64,000 nucleotides of DNA, from assembly GCA_934647195.1 (NCBI GenBank), contig CAKUFD010000009.1:1-64000 (forward strand). Reading direction: 5' to 3'. Shown here one piece after another: positions 15,208 through 22,958 of this stretch (position 1 is the first letter of the stretch; every line of letters starts with the position of its first letter). The notes under the pieces were generated by a model. It searched no databases, was not told the DNA's origin, and was given only the letters and a program-made list of their open reading frames with translations. A program made the position numbers and the translations under genes. Source of the DNA: an uncultured Collinsella sp. Its GTDB lineage: Bacteria > Actinomycetota > Coriobacteriia > Coriobacteriales > Coriobacteriaceae.

Positions 15208-16929
15208 ATGCTCGAGGTAAAACACGCTTCCGTTTCGTTTGATAGCACCGTTCCATCTCGTTTTGCCTTGCGCGACATCTCTCTGAGCGTCGCTCCCGGT
15301 CAGATTGTCTCTTTGGTTGGTTCCAACGGAAGCGGTAAGTCGACTCTCGCGGCATTGATGTGCGCGGTGCTGCTTGGGCGCGAAGGCACCGTTGCCGTAG
15401 ACGGGGTCGATCCTGTTTCAGACGAGCGTTCGCGTCTCGATGTCCGTCGTCTCGTGGGGCTGGTGAGACAAAACCCCCTCGACCAAATTGTATCGACGCT
15501 TGTTTTTGATGAGGTTGCTTTTGGCCCGCGGAATCTGGGCTTATCCGACCTTGAGGTTCGTCAGCGTGTTGCCGAGGCTCTTGATCTGTGCGATCTCACG
15601 GGTTTTGAGGGACGCGATACGACCGCGCTTTCGGGCGGGGAACAGCAGCGTTTGGCCCTCGCAGGCATGCTTGCCATGCATCCGCGGTACCTGGTGCTTG
15701 ATGAGGCCACCTCGATGCTCGATTCGGCAATCCGTTCCTCGTTTCGCAACCTTGTGCTACAGCTGGCGCGGACGCAGGGCATCGGTGTGGTTCAGATTAC
15801 CCATGAGCCACAGGAGATCCTTTCGAGCGACCGTGTTGTGTTGCTGCACGATGGCAAGCTTGCCTGGGAGGGTACTCCGCAGGAGCTTTTGGGTCTAGAC
15901 GAAGACCCTCCGGGCGACCCTCTTCGTGATAGTGGCTTTGTGGGGGCGCTGAGAGCCGCTATTCGTCTTGGTTTTGAACCGGGGACGATAGTTGCCCCCG
16001 GTGACATCAAAGAGTGGCTTATATCGTCTTACAAGTCCCGCGCCATTCATGAGACGGATGTTGCCTCCGTGGTCGAAGCGTGTCATGCCCGGGTTCGTTC
16101 TTGTGGGCGAGGTCAACTCGCCGCTCGGTCCGGAATCCTAGCGACGCACATCGTTCATTCTTATGAGCCCGGTAATCCGGTTCTAAACGATGTCGACCTC
16201 GATGTCCCTGCGGGTACAGTGACCCTTCTTGCCGGGGCTTCGGGCGGCGGTAAATCGACGCTTTCGACGATTCTCGCGGGCTTGGTGGAACCCGACTCCG
16301 GTACCGTGAGCATCTGTGGCGAGCGGCTGTCTCCGGGCATGTGCGGCATGTCGTTTCAGCGTCCCGAAAACCAGCTGTTCCTCAATTCTGCGTACGATGA
16401 GATTGCCCTGGCGCCACGCTGTGCGCACCTTGATGCGACCGATGTCGACGAGGCGGTGCGCCGGGCGGCTCGTCTCGTCGGCCTTACCGACGAGCAGCTC
16501 GATTCCTACCCTTATGCGCTCTCGGGCGGGCAACGGCGTCGTGTTGCCATCGCGTCGGTCCTGTCCATCAATGCGAAGACTTATATCTTTGACGAACCGA
16601 CGGCGGGTTTTGATGTTCAGGGGCGTCGCGACATGCATCGTCTGGTCCGAGACCTTGCCGATGCAGGAACGCCTGTCGTCGTGGTGAGCCACGATTTGGA
16701 GGAGTGGTTGCCTGTCGCAGATTGCGTGGCGCTGCTTTCTCATGGCAGCATGCTGTGGCAGGGTGCTGCCGCAGAGGTGTGCCATCGTTTTGAGCTGTTT
16801 GAGCGCGCAGGCATCAAAGCGCCCGAAAACGCCGTGCTGGCACAGGCGTTATCGGATGCCTTGCGAGATGAAGCATGCAGACCGGCTCCGGAAGCCTTTG
16901 ATGAAGAGAGGGAGGACAATGCGCGCTAA
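15208..16929 (+). CDS. Fused two-domain ECF transporter ATPase (EcfA-EcfA')
   Basis: A 573-residue protein with two ABC ATPase domains in one chain, energising an ECF-type vitamin or metal importer. Domain 1 has Walker A GSNGSGKST (38-46), signature LSGGEQQR (141-148) and Walker B YLVLDE (161-166). Domain 2 has Walker A GASGGGKST (343-351), signature LSGGQ (438-442) and Walker B TYIFDEP (458-464). In many Gram-positive bacteria these are two genes, ecfA1 and ecfA2. ATG at 15208 is five bases after GGAGG. The last bases overlap ecfT. No S component is encoded nearby, so it probably serves several unlinked substrate-binding subunits. Confidence 0.93.
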   Translation: MLEVKHASVSFDSTVPSRFALRDISLSVAPGQIVSLVGSNGSGKSTLAALMCAVLLGREGTVAVDGVDPVSDERSRLDVRRLVGLVRQNPLDQIVSTLVFDEVAFGPRNLGLSDLEVRQRVAEALDLCDLTGFEGRDTTALSGGEQQRLALAGMLAMHPRYLVLDEATSMLDSAIRSSFRNLVLQLARTQGIGVVQITHEPQEILSSDRVVLLHDGKLAWEGTPQELLGLDEDPPGDPLRDSGFVGALRAAIRLGFEPGTIVAPGDIKEWLISSYKSRAIHETDVASVVEACHARVRSCGRGQLAARSGILATHIVHSYEPGNPVLNDVDLDVPAGTVTLLAGASGGGKSTLSTILAGLVEPDSGTVSICGERLSPGMCGMSFQRPENQLFLNSAYDEIALAPRCAHLDATDVDEAVRRAARLVGLTDEQLDSYPYALSGGQRRRVAIASVLSINAKTYIFDEPTAGFDVQGRRDMHRLVRDLADAGTPVVVVSHDLEEWLPVADCVALLSHGSMLWQGAAAEVCHRFELFERAGIKAPENAVLAQALSDALRDEACRPAPEAFDEEREDNAR

Positions 16930-17719
16930 TCCTTTAGGCTCTTTTGTTGCTGCCGATACGCCCCTTTCTCGCATCGATGCGCGCATCAAGCTGCTCTTGC
17001 TCCTCGTTTTCACCGTGGGCATATTTGCTACCCAAACCGTGTGCTCGGTTATCGCGTGGTTTGCGCTGTTGGCTCTAGCGATGCGCGCCGCGCGTGTTCG
17101 CGGGGGATCGCTTGTGCGCGCCGTGCGGCCGGTAATGGTCATCTTGTTGTTTACGCTTCTGGCTAACGCTTTGGTACTGGATGGGCGCGGTGACATTGCG
17201 GTCGCGGGTCCTATTGGTATTAGCACCGTCGGTGCGATGCGAGGCGCCTGCGCGGTCTTGCGCATCGTGCTTCTTGCCGGATTTGCCTGCGTGGTCTCGG
17301 CATCGACGACGCCGCCGGAAATTTCCGACGCATGCGTACGCCTTTTGCGCCCCTTGGAAGCCATAGGCGTGCCTGTTGCCGATATCGGGCTCGTGCTTTC
17401 GCTGGCGTTGCGCTTTATTCCCATTGTTGCCGAGGAATACGGCCGTATCCAGATGGCTCAGCGCTCGCGAGGGGTTCGCTTTGACGAAGGGGGACTGCTT
17501 GAGCGCGTTCGCGTTTGGGCATCGGTTCTTACGCCCTTGGTTGTGGGGCTTTTTCGCCGTGCGGACAGCCTGGCGGAATCCATGGCATCGCGCTGCTATG
17601 CGGATGGTTCCTCTATAGAGATTCCCGCACGCAGTTTAAGCCAACGCGATTGGGTTCTTTTGATTGCTGGTATCGTTGTGACGTGCACCGTGGTATTCAT
17701 GAACGCCATGGGCTGGTAG
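16919..17719 (+). CDS. ecfT: ECF transporter transmembrane subunit EcfT
   Basis: A 266-residue membrane coupling subunit. The N terminus (DTPLSRIDARIKLLLL) and several hydrophobic helices match EcfT/CbiQ, and the paired cytoplasmic coupling helices include AQRSRGVRF and SLAESMASRCY with the Ala-Arg-Gly-type signatures. ATG at 16919 follows GGGAGGA and overlaps the ATPase stop by 11 bases, showing strict coupling. The longer open frame upstream is the ATPase in another frame. It works with the fused ATPase; substrate depends on an S component not present in the window. Confidence 0.93.
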   Translation: MRANPLGSFVAADTPLSRIDARIKLLLLLVFTVGIFATQTVCSVIAWFALLALAMRAARVRGGSLVRAVRPVMVILLFTLLANALVLDGRGDIAVAGPIGISTVGAMRGACAVLRIVLLAGFACVVSASTTPPEISDACVRLLRPLEAIGVPVADIGLVLSLALRFIPIVAEEYGRIQMAQRSRGVRFDEGGLLERVRVWASVLTPLVVGLFRRADSLAESMASRCYADGSSIEIPARSLSQRDWVLLIAGIVVTCTVVFMNAMGW

Positions 17720-17744
17720 ACGACGTTTGGAAAGGAATGCCGTG

Positions 17745-18572
17745 ATGGGTCGGGAAACGCAGGAATTCGATGCCTCCGAGGTGCTTGATGGGACCATCGT
17801 CTTGCAGCTGGGCTACGACGGATCCAGCTACAGCGGATTTGCCGAGCAGCCGGGCCAGACGACCGTTGCGGGCGAGATTCGCCGCGCGGTGGAGACGTTT
17901 TTGCGTCGAGCCATCGAGCTGACCTGCGCCGGAAGGACCGATGCCGGCGTGCACGCTATTAGCCAGTATGTTAGTTTTCCCGCCACGGCGGCAGAGCTTG
18001 AGATCACCCGTTCGCGCTGGATGCGCGCACTGGTGGCGTTGCTGCCGCGCGATATCGCTGTGCGCGAGGTATGGCATGCGGCGCCGGGCTTCTCGGCGCG
18101 CTTCGACGCGCGCTCGCGCACCTACACCTATCGCATCGCCACGGGAGATGCTCCGCCGCTGCTCACGCGTAGCGTGACTTGGTGGCACAGGCAGGCGCTC
18201 GATGTGAAGGCGATGGATGCTGCCGCACAGCGCATGTTGGGGGAGCGTGACTTCAAAAGCTTTTGCAAGGCATCTTCTGCCGAAGGCAAGCCCACCCATC
18301 GCTGCGTTATCTCGGCAGGGTTTGGCCGTGAGAGCAGTCTAGGGGAAGAGTGCATCACCTTTACCATTTGCGGAAACGCCTTTTTGCACTCGATGGTCCG
18401 AACGATCGTGGGGACCCTTGTCGAGGTGGGCATGCATCGCCGTGAGCCCGAATGGGTCGATGAGGTGCTTGCCGCTTGCTCTCGACAGGCGGCCGGCCCT
18501 ACGGCTCCCGCACAGGGTCTTTGCTTCATGGCGGTGGAGTATGACGAGGGTGCGCTGAAGCGAGCAGAGTAG
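17745..18572 (+). CDS. truA: tRNA pseudouridine(38-40) synthase TruA
   Basis: A 275-residue enzyme that isomerises uridines 38-40 in the anticodon stem. Catalytic Asp is in CAGRTDAGVHA, and the family motifs LQLGYDGSSYSGF, RFDARSRTYTYRI and GNAFLHSMVRTIVGTL are all present. ATG at 17745 was chosen with AAAGGA upstream; a GTG three bases earlier is equally placed. It follows ecfT by 25 bases, the same gene order as in many Firmicutes and Coriobacteria (rplQ-ecf-truA). Confidence 0.97.
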   Translation: MGRETQEFDASEVLDGTIVLQLGYDGSSYSGFAEQPGQTTVAGEIRRAVETFLRRAIELTCAGRTDAGVHAISQYVSFPATAAELEITRSRWMRALVALLPRDIAVREVWHAAPGFSARFDARSRTYTYRIATGDAPPLLTRSVTWWHRQALDVKAMDAAAQRMLGERDFKSFCKASSAEGKPTHRCVISAGFGRESSLGEECITFTICGNAFLHSMVRTIVGTLVEVGMHRREPEWVDEVLAACSRQAAGPTAPAQGLCFMAVEYDEGALKRAE

Positions 18573-18724
18573 CCAGACGGCAGCAAACCGTTCCGGCGCG
18601 TTGTCCTACCGTTTAATGGTGTTGTTATTTTGCATGTACGCGCCTGGGCGGTGGGCAAGGGCGGTGGGTTGGGTAGAGATGCTACCATCAGATGCAATTG
18701 CGATATGTATCGGAAGGTCCGCTC

Positions 18725-19783
18725 TTGGCTCATCGCGAAACAAAACGTCCGCTTGTCTCCGTCGTGATGGCACTGCATAACGACGCCGATACTGCTGTGC
18801 GCGCGATCGAGAGCGTGCTCAATCAGTCGTTTGAAGACCTTGAGCTCGTTATTGCGGACTGCGCCTCGACCGATCGAACCCCTTCGATTTGCGAGCGTTT
18901 CCATGATCGCGATATTCGTGTCGAGTACATTCATCTCGATACGGACAACATGGCGGTTGGAACCCATACCGCGCTCTGCGCTGTGCGTGGTTCCTATGTT
19001 TTGATGCTGCGTCCTTGTGACTGGCTGGGAAACAACCTTCTGCATGAACTTATGGCATTCATCAGGGCCAACGATTTGCAGCTGGCCATTCCTGCGCAGT
19101 CGTTTGATACCTATACCGGGCGCAATCATGAGCGCTCTTCGAGCGTAACGACCTTCAATACGATGACCTGGGAGAGTGCGGCCGATTTTCACCAGGCGGT
19201 GGGCGAGCTGTTGATGCTAGGCGTCCTGGATGATCCTTTTGGTATGGCTGTCGATGCCGAGATTATGCGTTCGTCTGTTCTTGCGCGCATGTCCGAAAAG
19301 CCGCTCGACGGCGTAATCGCCTGCCTCGAGCGCGTGACGCATGCGGGTGTGCTTGCCGGTCCTTGCTACCATGTGACGAAAAACGCCTCGGTGGCCCTAT
19401 CGTTCGACCCGGATCGCTATCCTTCGTGCGAGCGCGAGCATACCGAGCTTCTCGACCTGTTTCGCAGCTGGGGTTTCGATCTGGATGCCGAGGAGATGGA
19501 GCCGGTCTACCGGCGTTACCTGCTCGATATCATCAGCTGCATTGACAACGCTTGTATAGGCCATAGTTCCGTATCGTCTGTGGAGCGAACCCAGCGCGTG
19601 CAGGATATGCTCGATGATGAGGCAACGCAGCACGCGGTGCAGATGATGAGCCATGCGGCTCGTGAGTTTGGCTGCATGTATAAACCGATGGCAAAAAAGA
19701 ATGCTGCTGCCTGCTGTATGGGCTCGAAGCTGCGCGAGGTGGCGCGCATTTCGCATATACCCTTGGGGCCTGTTGTGCGCTAA
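18725..19783 (+). CDS. Glycosyltransferase family 2-like protein
   Basis: About 352 residues. The N-terminal third is a GT-A glycosyltransferase 2 domain (PLVSVVMALHNDADTAVRAIESV, LELVIADCASTDRT, and a D-x-D-like position in LRPCDWLGN). The rest is not recognisable, and no membrane helices are seen. The TTG at 18725 has GGAAGG seven bases upstream; an ATG 33 bases earlier is in frame but has no ribosome-binding site. The metal-binding DxD motif is not standard (RPCDW), so catalytic activity is uncertain. It stands alone between truA and argR and may act in cell-surface polymer synthesis. Confidence 0.7.
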   Translation: MAHRETKRPLVSVVMALHNDADTAVRAIESVLNQSFEDLELVIADCASTDRTPSICERFHDRDIRVEYIHLDTDNMAVGTHTALCAVRGSYVLMLRPCDWLGNNLLHELMAFIRANDLQLAIPAQSFDTYTGRNHERSSSVTTFNTMTWESAADFHQAVGELLMLGVLDDPFGMAVDAEIMRSSVLARMSEKPLDGVIACLERVTHAGVLAGPCYHVTKNASVALSFDPDRYPSCEREHTELLDLFRSWGFDLDAEEMEPVYRRYLLDIISCIDNACIGHSSVSSVERTQRVQDMLDDEATQHAVQMMSHAAREFGCMYKPMAKKNAAACCMGSKLREVARISHIPLGPVVR

Positions 19784-19860
19784 TGCTCCCTCATGCGTAA
19801 ATCTGGCGTTACTGGCTGGAAATATTCGTTATCTTGCACATTTAGAAAAAACTATGCAGT

Positions 19861-19907
19861 TATAATCATGCCGTTAACGATGCACCCTTGTGGTGCATTT
19901 CTCTTTT
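19861..19907 (+). promoter_or_regulatory. argR promoter and attenuator-like hairpin
   Basis: A perfect -10 TATAAT lies at 19861-19866; TTGCAC at 19834 is a -35 candidate, though at long spacing. Just downstream, ATGCACC pairs with GGTGCAT (19880-19898) and is followed by TTTCTCTTTTT, a terminator-like structure within the argR leader. Premature termination or an ArgR-linked control is possible. Confidence 0.5.
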
Positions 19908-19934
19908 TCTTGAATAGAGAGGACGTGTACGGGC

Positions 19935-20372
19935 ATGGCAAAAAAACGCAATGGGCGCCAGGATGCGATTCGCGACATCGTGCGCAATCGCAATGTCCGC
20001 ACGCAGCGTATGCTCGTGGATGAACTCAAAGCCGAGGGCTTCGACTGCACGCAGGCAACGGTTTCGCGTGATATTGCCGAGATGGGACTGCGAAAGCTTC
20101 CCGAAGGCGTGTATGTGCTGGCGGAGGACCTTCATCTGCAGCGCATGGTTTCCGAGCTTGTAGTGGATGTCCATCGCGCGGATAACATGCTGATCGTCAA
20201 AGCGCAACCGGGAACTGCAAATGGCATCGCTGCGGCAATTGATGCCGCCGAGTTGCCCGACGTGTTGGGGTCGCTTGCCGGAAACGACACTATCTTCGTG
20301 GTTTCGCAAACAGGGGAGGATTCCCAGCGCTTGGAAGCCTTGCTTCAAAAGCTGAGGTGCGCTAAAAGCTAA
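19935..20372 (+). CDS. argR: Arginine repressor
   Basis: A 145-residue ArgR/AhrC regulator, a hexamer that binds ARG boxes when loaded with L-arginine. The N-terminal winged helix-turn-helix is seen in LVDELKAEGFDCTQATVSRDIAEM. The C-terminal oligomerisation and arginine-binding domain has AQPGTANGIAAAIDAAE and the LAGNDTIFVV segment. ATG at 19935 follows GAGAGGA. No arginine biosynthesis genes are adjacent, so its targets lie elsewhere. Autoregulation through the upstream region is likely but no clear ARG box was found. Confidence 0.95.
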   Translation: MAKKRNGRQDAIRDIVRNRNVRTQRMLVDELKAEGFDCTQATVSRDIAEMGLRKLPEGVYVLAEDLHLQRMVSELVVDVHRADNMLIVKAQPGTANGIAAAIDAAELPDVLGSLAGNDTIFVVSQTGEDSQRLEALLQKLRCAKS

Positions 20373-20413
20373 AGGGCCTCTCTTCCAGCAGCGGAGTTAG
20401 ACAGAGTTTGAAT

Positions 20414-20445
20414 GAGGGGTGCTGGCGTTGATGCCGGCGCCCCTC
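20414..20445 (+). terminator. Hairpin after argR
   Basis: A 13-bp stem (GAGGGGTGCTGGC with GCCGGCGCCCCTC, two G-T pairs) with a 6-nt loop lies 40 bases after argR. The downstream tract is only weakly T-rich. Confidence 0.6.
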
Positions 20446-20507
20446 GTGCGTTTGAACGGGTGCTTCGCCTTGTCGGCGACGTGCGGGCAAGGCGGTACGT
20501 CGTGAGA

Positions 20508-20539
20508 TAAAAAAATCCCCCAGCGGCGAAGCTGGGGGA
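20508..20539 (-). terminator. Terminator of the penicillin-binding protein gene
   Basis: On the minus strand TCCCCCAGC pairs with GCTGGGGGA and is followed by seven T. It lies 15 bases past the stop codon of the PBP gene. Confidence 0.9.
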
Positions 20540-20553
20540 TAAAGAAGCGAATC

Positions 20554-22770
20554 TTATGAGGTGGTAGTGGTTCCACCCGTGCCAGGATCGGGCGTGGGCG
20601 TGGGCGTCGGGTCCGGCGTGGGCGTGGGCGTGGGCTCAGGGTCGGGAGTCTCGCCTCCGCCGGTGTTACCGCCAGTGTTACCGCCAGTGTTACCTCCGGT
20701 GTTGCCTCCGGTGTTGCCACCGGTGCTACCGCCAGTGCCGCTGCCGTTGGGATCATCGCCCTCCGTTTCCGCAGGGTCCTGTTCCTCCTCTTCTTCCTCG
20801 TCCTCTTCGTCTTCCTCCTTGGCAGTGCCGCCAACAAAGGTCCAGGCGGAGTTGTCCTTATAGGAGGGCGTCTCGCCTGTGGGGAATTCCTCACGTTCCA
20901 CGCCAGCAAGGATTGTATTCATGAACTTGCGGAAGATGGGCAGGGTGATTTGCGTGTTATGCCAACGGGTGATAGCTGCGTTAGAGTTGGAACGGCCGGC
21001 CCAGATAGCGACGGAGTACTGCGGGGTGTAACCGCAGAACCAGATGTCGCTGGTGGTGCCCGCGTCACCGGCGGTACCGGTCTTGCCGGCGACGGGCTGG
21101 TTGACGGAGAGGGCGCCGGAGCTACCGGTGCCGCCCGACTGCATGACGGTCTTGAGCACGTTGGTTACGGCCTGAGCCTCGCCTGCGGTGAGCACTTGCT
21201 CGTACTTGTCCTCGTGCTTGTAGAGCGTGGCGCCCGAGCGCGATGTGATCTCGGTCACGGCAACAGCGTTGCGATGTTGGCCACCCGAGGCGAAGGTCGC
21301 ATAGGCTTCTGCCATCTCGAGCGGGGTGATGCCCTGCGCCATGGCGCCCAGGGTGAGCGAGAGAACGGAGGGGTCCATGCCCGCGGCTTCGGTATCGATG
21401 CCGAGGTCCTTGCACATGGAGATGATCTTGTCGTTGCCAATGGCGAGGGCGACCTGGGCGTAACCCGTGTTCGAGGAGACCGCCGTTGCCTGTGCCAGGG
21501 TCTTGGTGCCGTAGTTGGTGCCGGCGTAGTTTTGCACGGTGTAGCCGTCAGCGATCTTCATAGGCGAGGTGCAGTTGAGCGTGATGTTGGGGTTCATGCC
21601 GTCATGGATGGCCGCGGCCAGCGTGAAGCCCTTGAAGGTCGAGCCCACTGCGCGGCGCGAGGTGGCATGGTTGATGTGGCTGTCGTTGGCATAGTAGTCG
21701 CGACCGCCTACCATGGCGCGGATATAACCGGTCTGGGGCTCGATGACGACCATGCCCACGTCGAGCTCGTCGGCACCGGCGTCAACAAGCTGCTGGATGG
21801 CAGTTTCCTCCGCGGCCTTCTGGATCGTGGGGTCGATGGTGGTCTTGATGGTCAGACCGCCCTTATAAAGCACGTCGGTGGAGAACTGCTCCTGGAGCAG
21901 GCTGCGCACGTAGTCGACAAAGTAGGGGTAGGCGATGGTGCCGGATTCGCTGATGCCCGAGACGTTGAGGTTGAGCGGCTCGGCTTTGGCGGCATCGGCC
22001 TCCTCCTGCGTGATGGTTCCCAGGCGCAGCATGTTGTCGAGAACCTTGTCGCGACGGGCAAGGGCGCCCTCGGGGTTCACCGTGGGATCGAGGTAGGAGG
22101 GCGAGTTGGGCAGGCCCACGAGCAGTGCCGCCTCGGCGAGCGAGAGCTCGTTGGCATGCTTGGAGAAGTACATCTCGCTTGCGGCCTCGATGCCGTAGGC
22201 GCTGTGCCCGTAGTAGATCGTGTTGAGGTACATGGTGAGGATCTCGTCTTTAGAGAAGATCTTCTCCATCTGCAGGGCGATCCAGGCCTCACGGACCTTG
22301 CGCTCGATGGTGTTGTCGAACTGCTCTTCAGACAGGATGGTGTTGCGCACCAGCTGCTGGGTGATGGTCGACGCACCTTCGGAGCGGCCGGAGAGCTGGC
22401 TCAGCACGGCGCGGCCGATACCGATGAGGTCGACGCCGTTGTGCTCGTAGAAGCGCTCGTCCTCAACGTCGACGGTGCCCTTGAGCACATACTCGCTAAT
22501 CTGATCTTTGGTGACGCTATCGCGGTTTTGCACATAGAGCATCGCGATCTGGTTGCCGTTGGCATCCAAGATCGTGGTGGGCTCTGAGGCAAGATAGGCG
22601 TTGGCATCGGTGTAGTCCGGAAGATCGGACAGCCAACGCGAGACATTGCCCACCATGCCCACGGCGAAGGCGATGCCGCAGATCAATATGAACCCGAAGA
22701 ACGAGCCCAAGATGATGGGGATGGTATGTGTCTTGGCGCGGGTGCGTGCGTGTCGCTCGCGAGGACCCAT
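20554..22770 (-). CDS. Bifunctional class A penicillin-binding protein
   Basis: A 738-residue membrane-anchored peptidoglycan synthase. A single TM helix is at residues 16-41. The GT51 glycosyltransferase domain has EDERFYEHNG with catalytic Glu near 103, and the transpeptidase domain has STFK (Ser377, Lys380), SSN and KTG (GKTGTAGD). The final 80 residues are an acidic run, then repeated GGNT and PTPTPDP units, probably a flexible wall-spanning tail. The DNA encoding them is a tandem repeat. ATG at 22770 follows AGGAGG; the longer frame upstream lacks one. PBP1A-like; the exact cellular name is uncertain. Confidence 0.94.
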   Translation of the reverse strand: MGPRERHARTRAKTHTIPIILGSFFGFILICGIAFAVGMVGNVSRWLSDLPDYTDANAYLASEPTTILDANGNQIAMLYVQNRDSVTKDQISEYVLKGTVDVEDERFYEHNGVDLIGIGRAVLSQLSGRSEGASTITQQLVRNTILSEEQFDNTIERKVREAWIALQMEKIFSKDEILTMYLNTIYYGHSAYGIEAASEMYFSKHANELSLAEAALLVGLPNSPSYLDPTVNPEGALARRDKVLDNMLRLGTITQEEADAAKAEPLNLNVSGISESGTIAYPYFVDYVRSLLQEQFSTDVLYKGGLTIKTTIDPTIQKAAEETAIQQLVDAGADELDVGMVVIEPQTGYIRAMVGGRDYYANDSHINHATSRRAVGSTFKGFTLAAAIHDGMNPNITLNCTSPMKIADGYTVQNYAGTNYGTKTLAQATAVSSNTGYAQVALAIGNDKIISMCKDLGIDTEAAGMDPSVLSLTLGAMAQGITPLEMAEAYATFASGGQHRNAVAVTEITSRSGATLYKHEDKYEQVLTAGEAQAVTNVLKTVMQSGGTGSSGALSVNQPVAGKTGTAGDAGTTSDIWFCGYTPQYSVAIWAGRSNSNAAITRWHNTQITLPIFRKFMNTILAGVEREEFPTGETPSYKDNSAWTFVGGTAKEEDEEDEEEEEEQDPAETEGDDPNGSGTGGSTGGNTGGNTGGNTGGNTGGNTGGGETPDPEPTPTPTPDPTPTPTPDPGTGGTTTTS

Positions 22771-22958
22771 GGAGTACCTCCTGTGGATGTGACGGGGCGC
22801 GATGGCGCTCCGAGAGCATACGGTCATGCATACTCAAACACATTAGCGCAAAGCGGGTTCGTCATCCTCGTGTATCCTTATTAGTGCTAAATTCCAGACC
22901 GATTGCATACCCGGGCGCGCCGGCGCCGGCGTGCTTCGCAAACGATAACCAGGTGAAC

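Noticed and set aside
20640..20750. Regular short repeats that could suggest a CRISPR array
   Set aside because: They are 12-bp in-frame coding repeats within the PBP gene (GGNT units) with no spacers.
20950..22587. A 545-codon plus-strand frame opposite the PBP gene, and similar long frames at 34751-37000, 39348-42179, 47680-51036 and 54629-57364
   Set aside because: All lie antisense to well-recognised genes; high GC in third codon positions opens such frames. They have biased composition and no domains.
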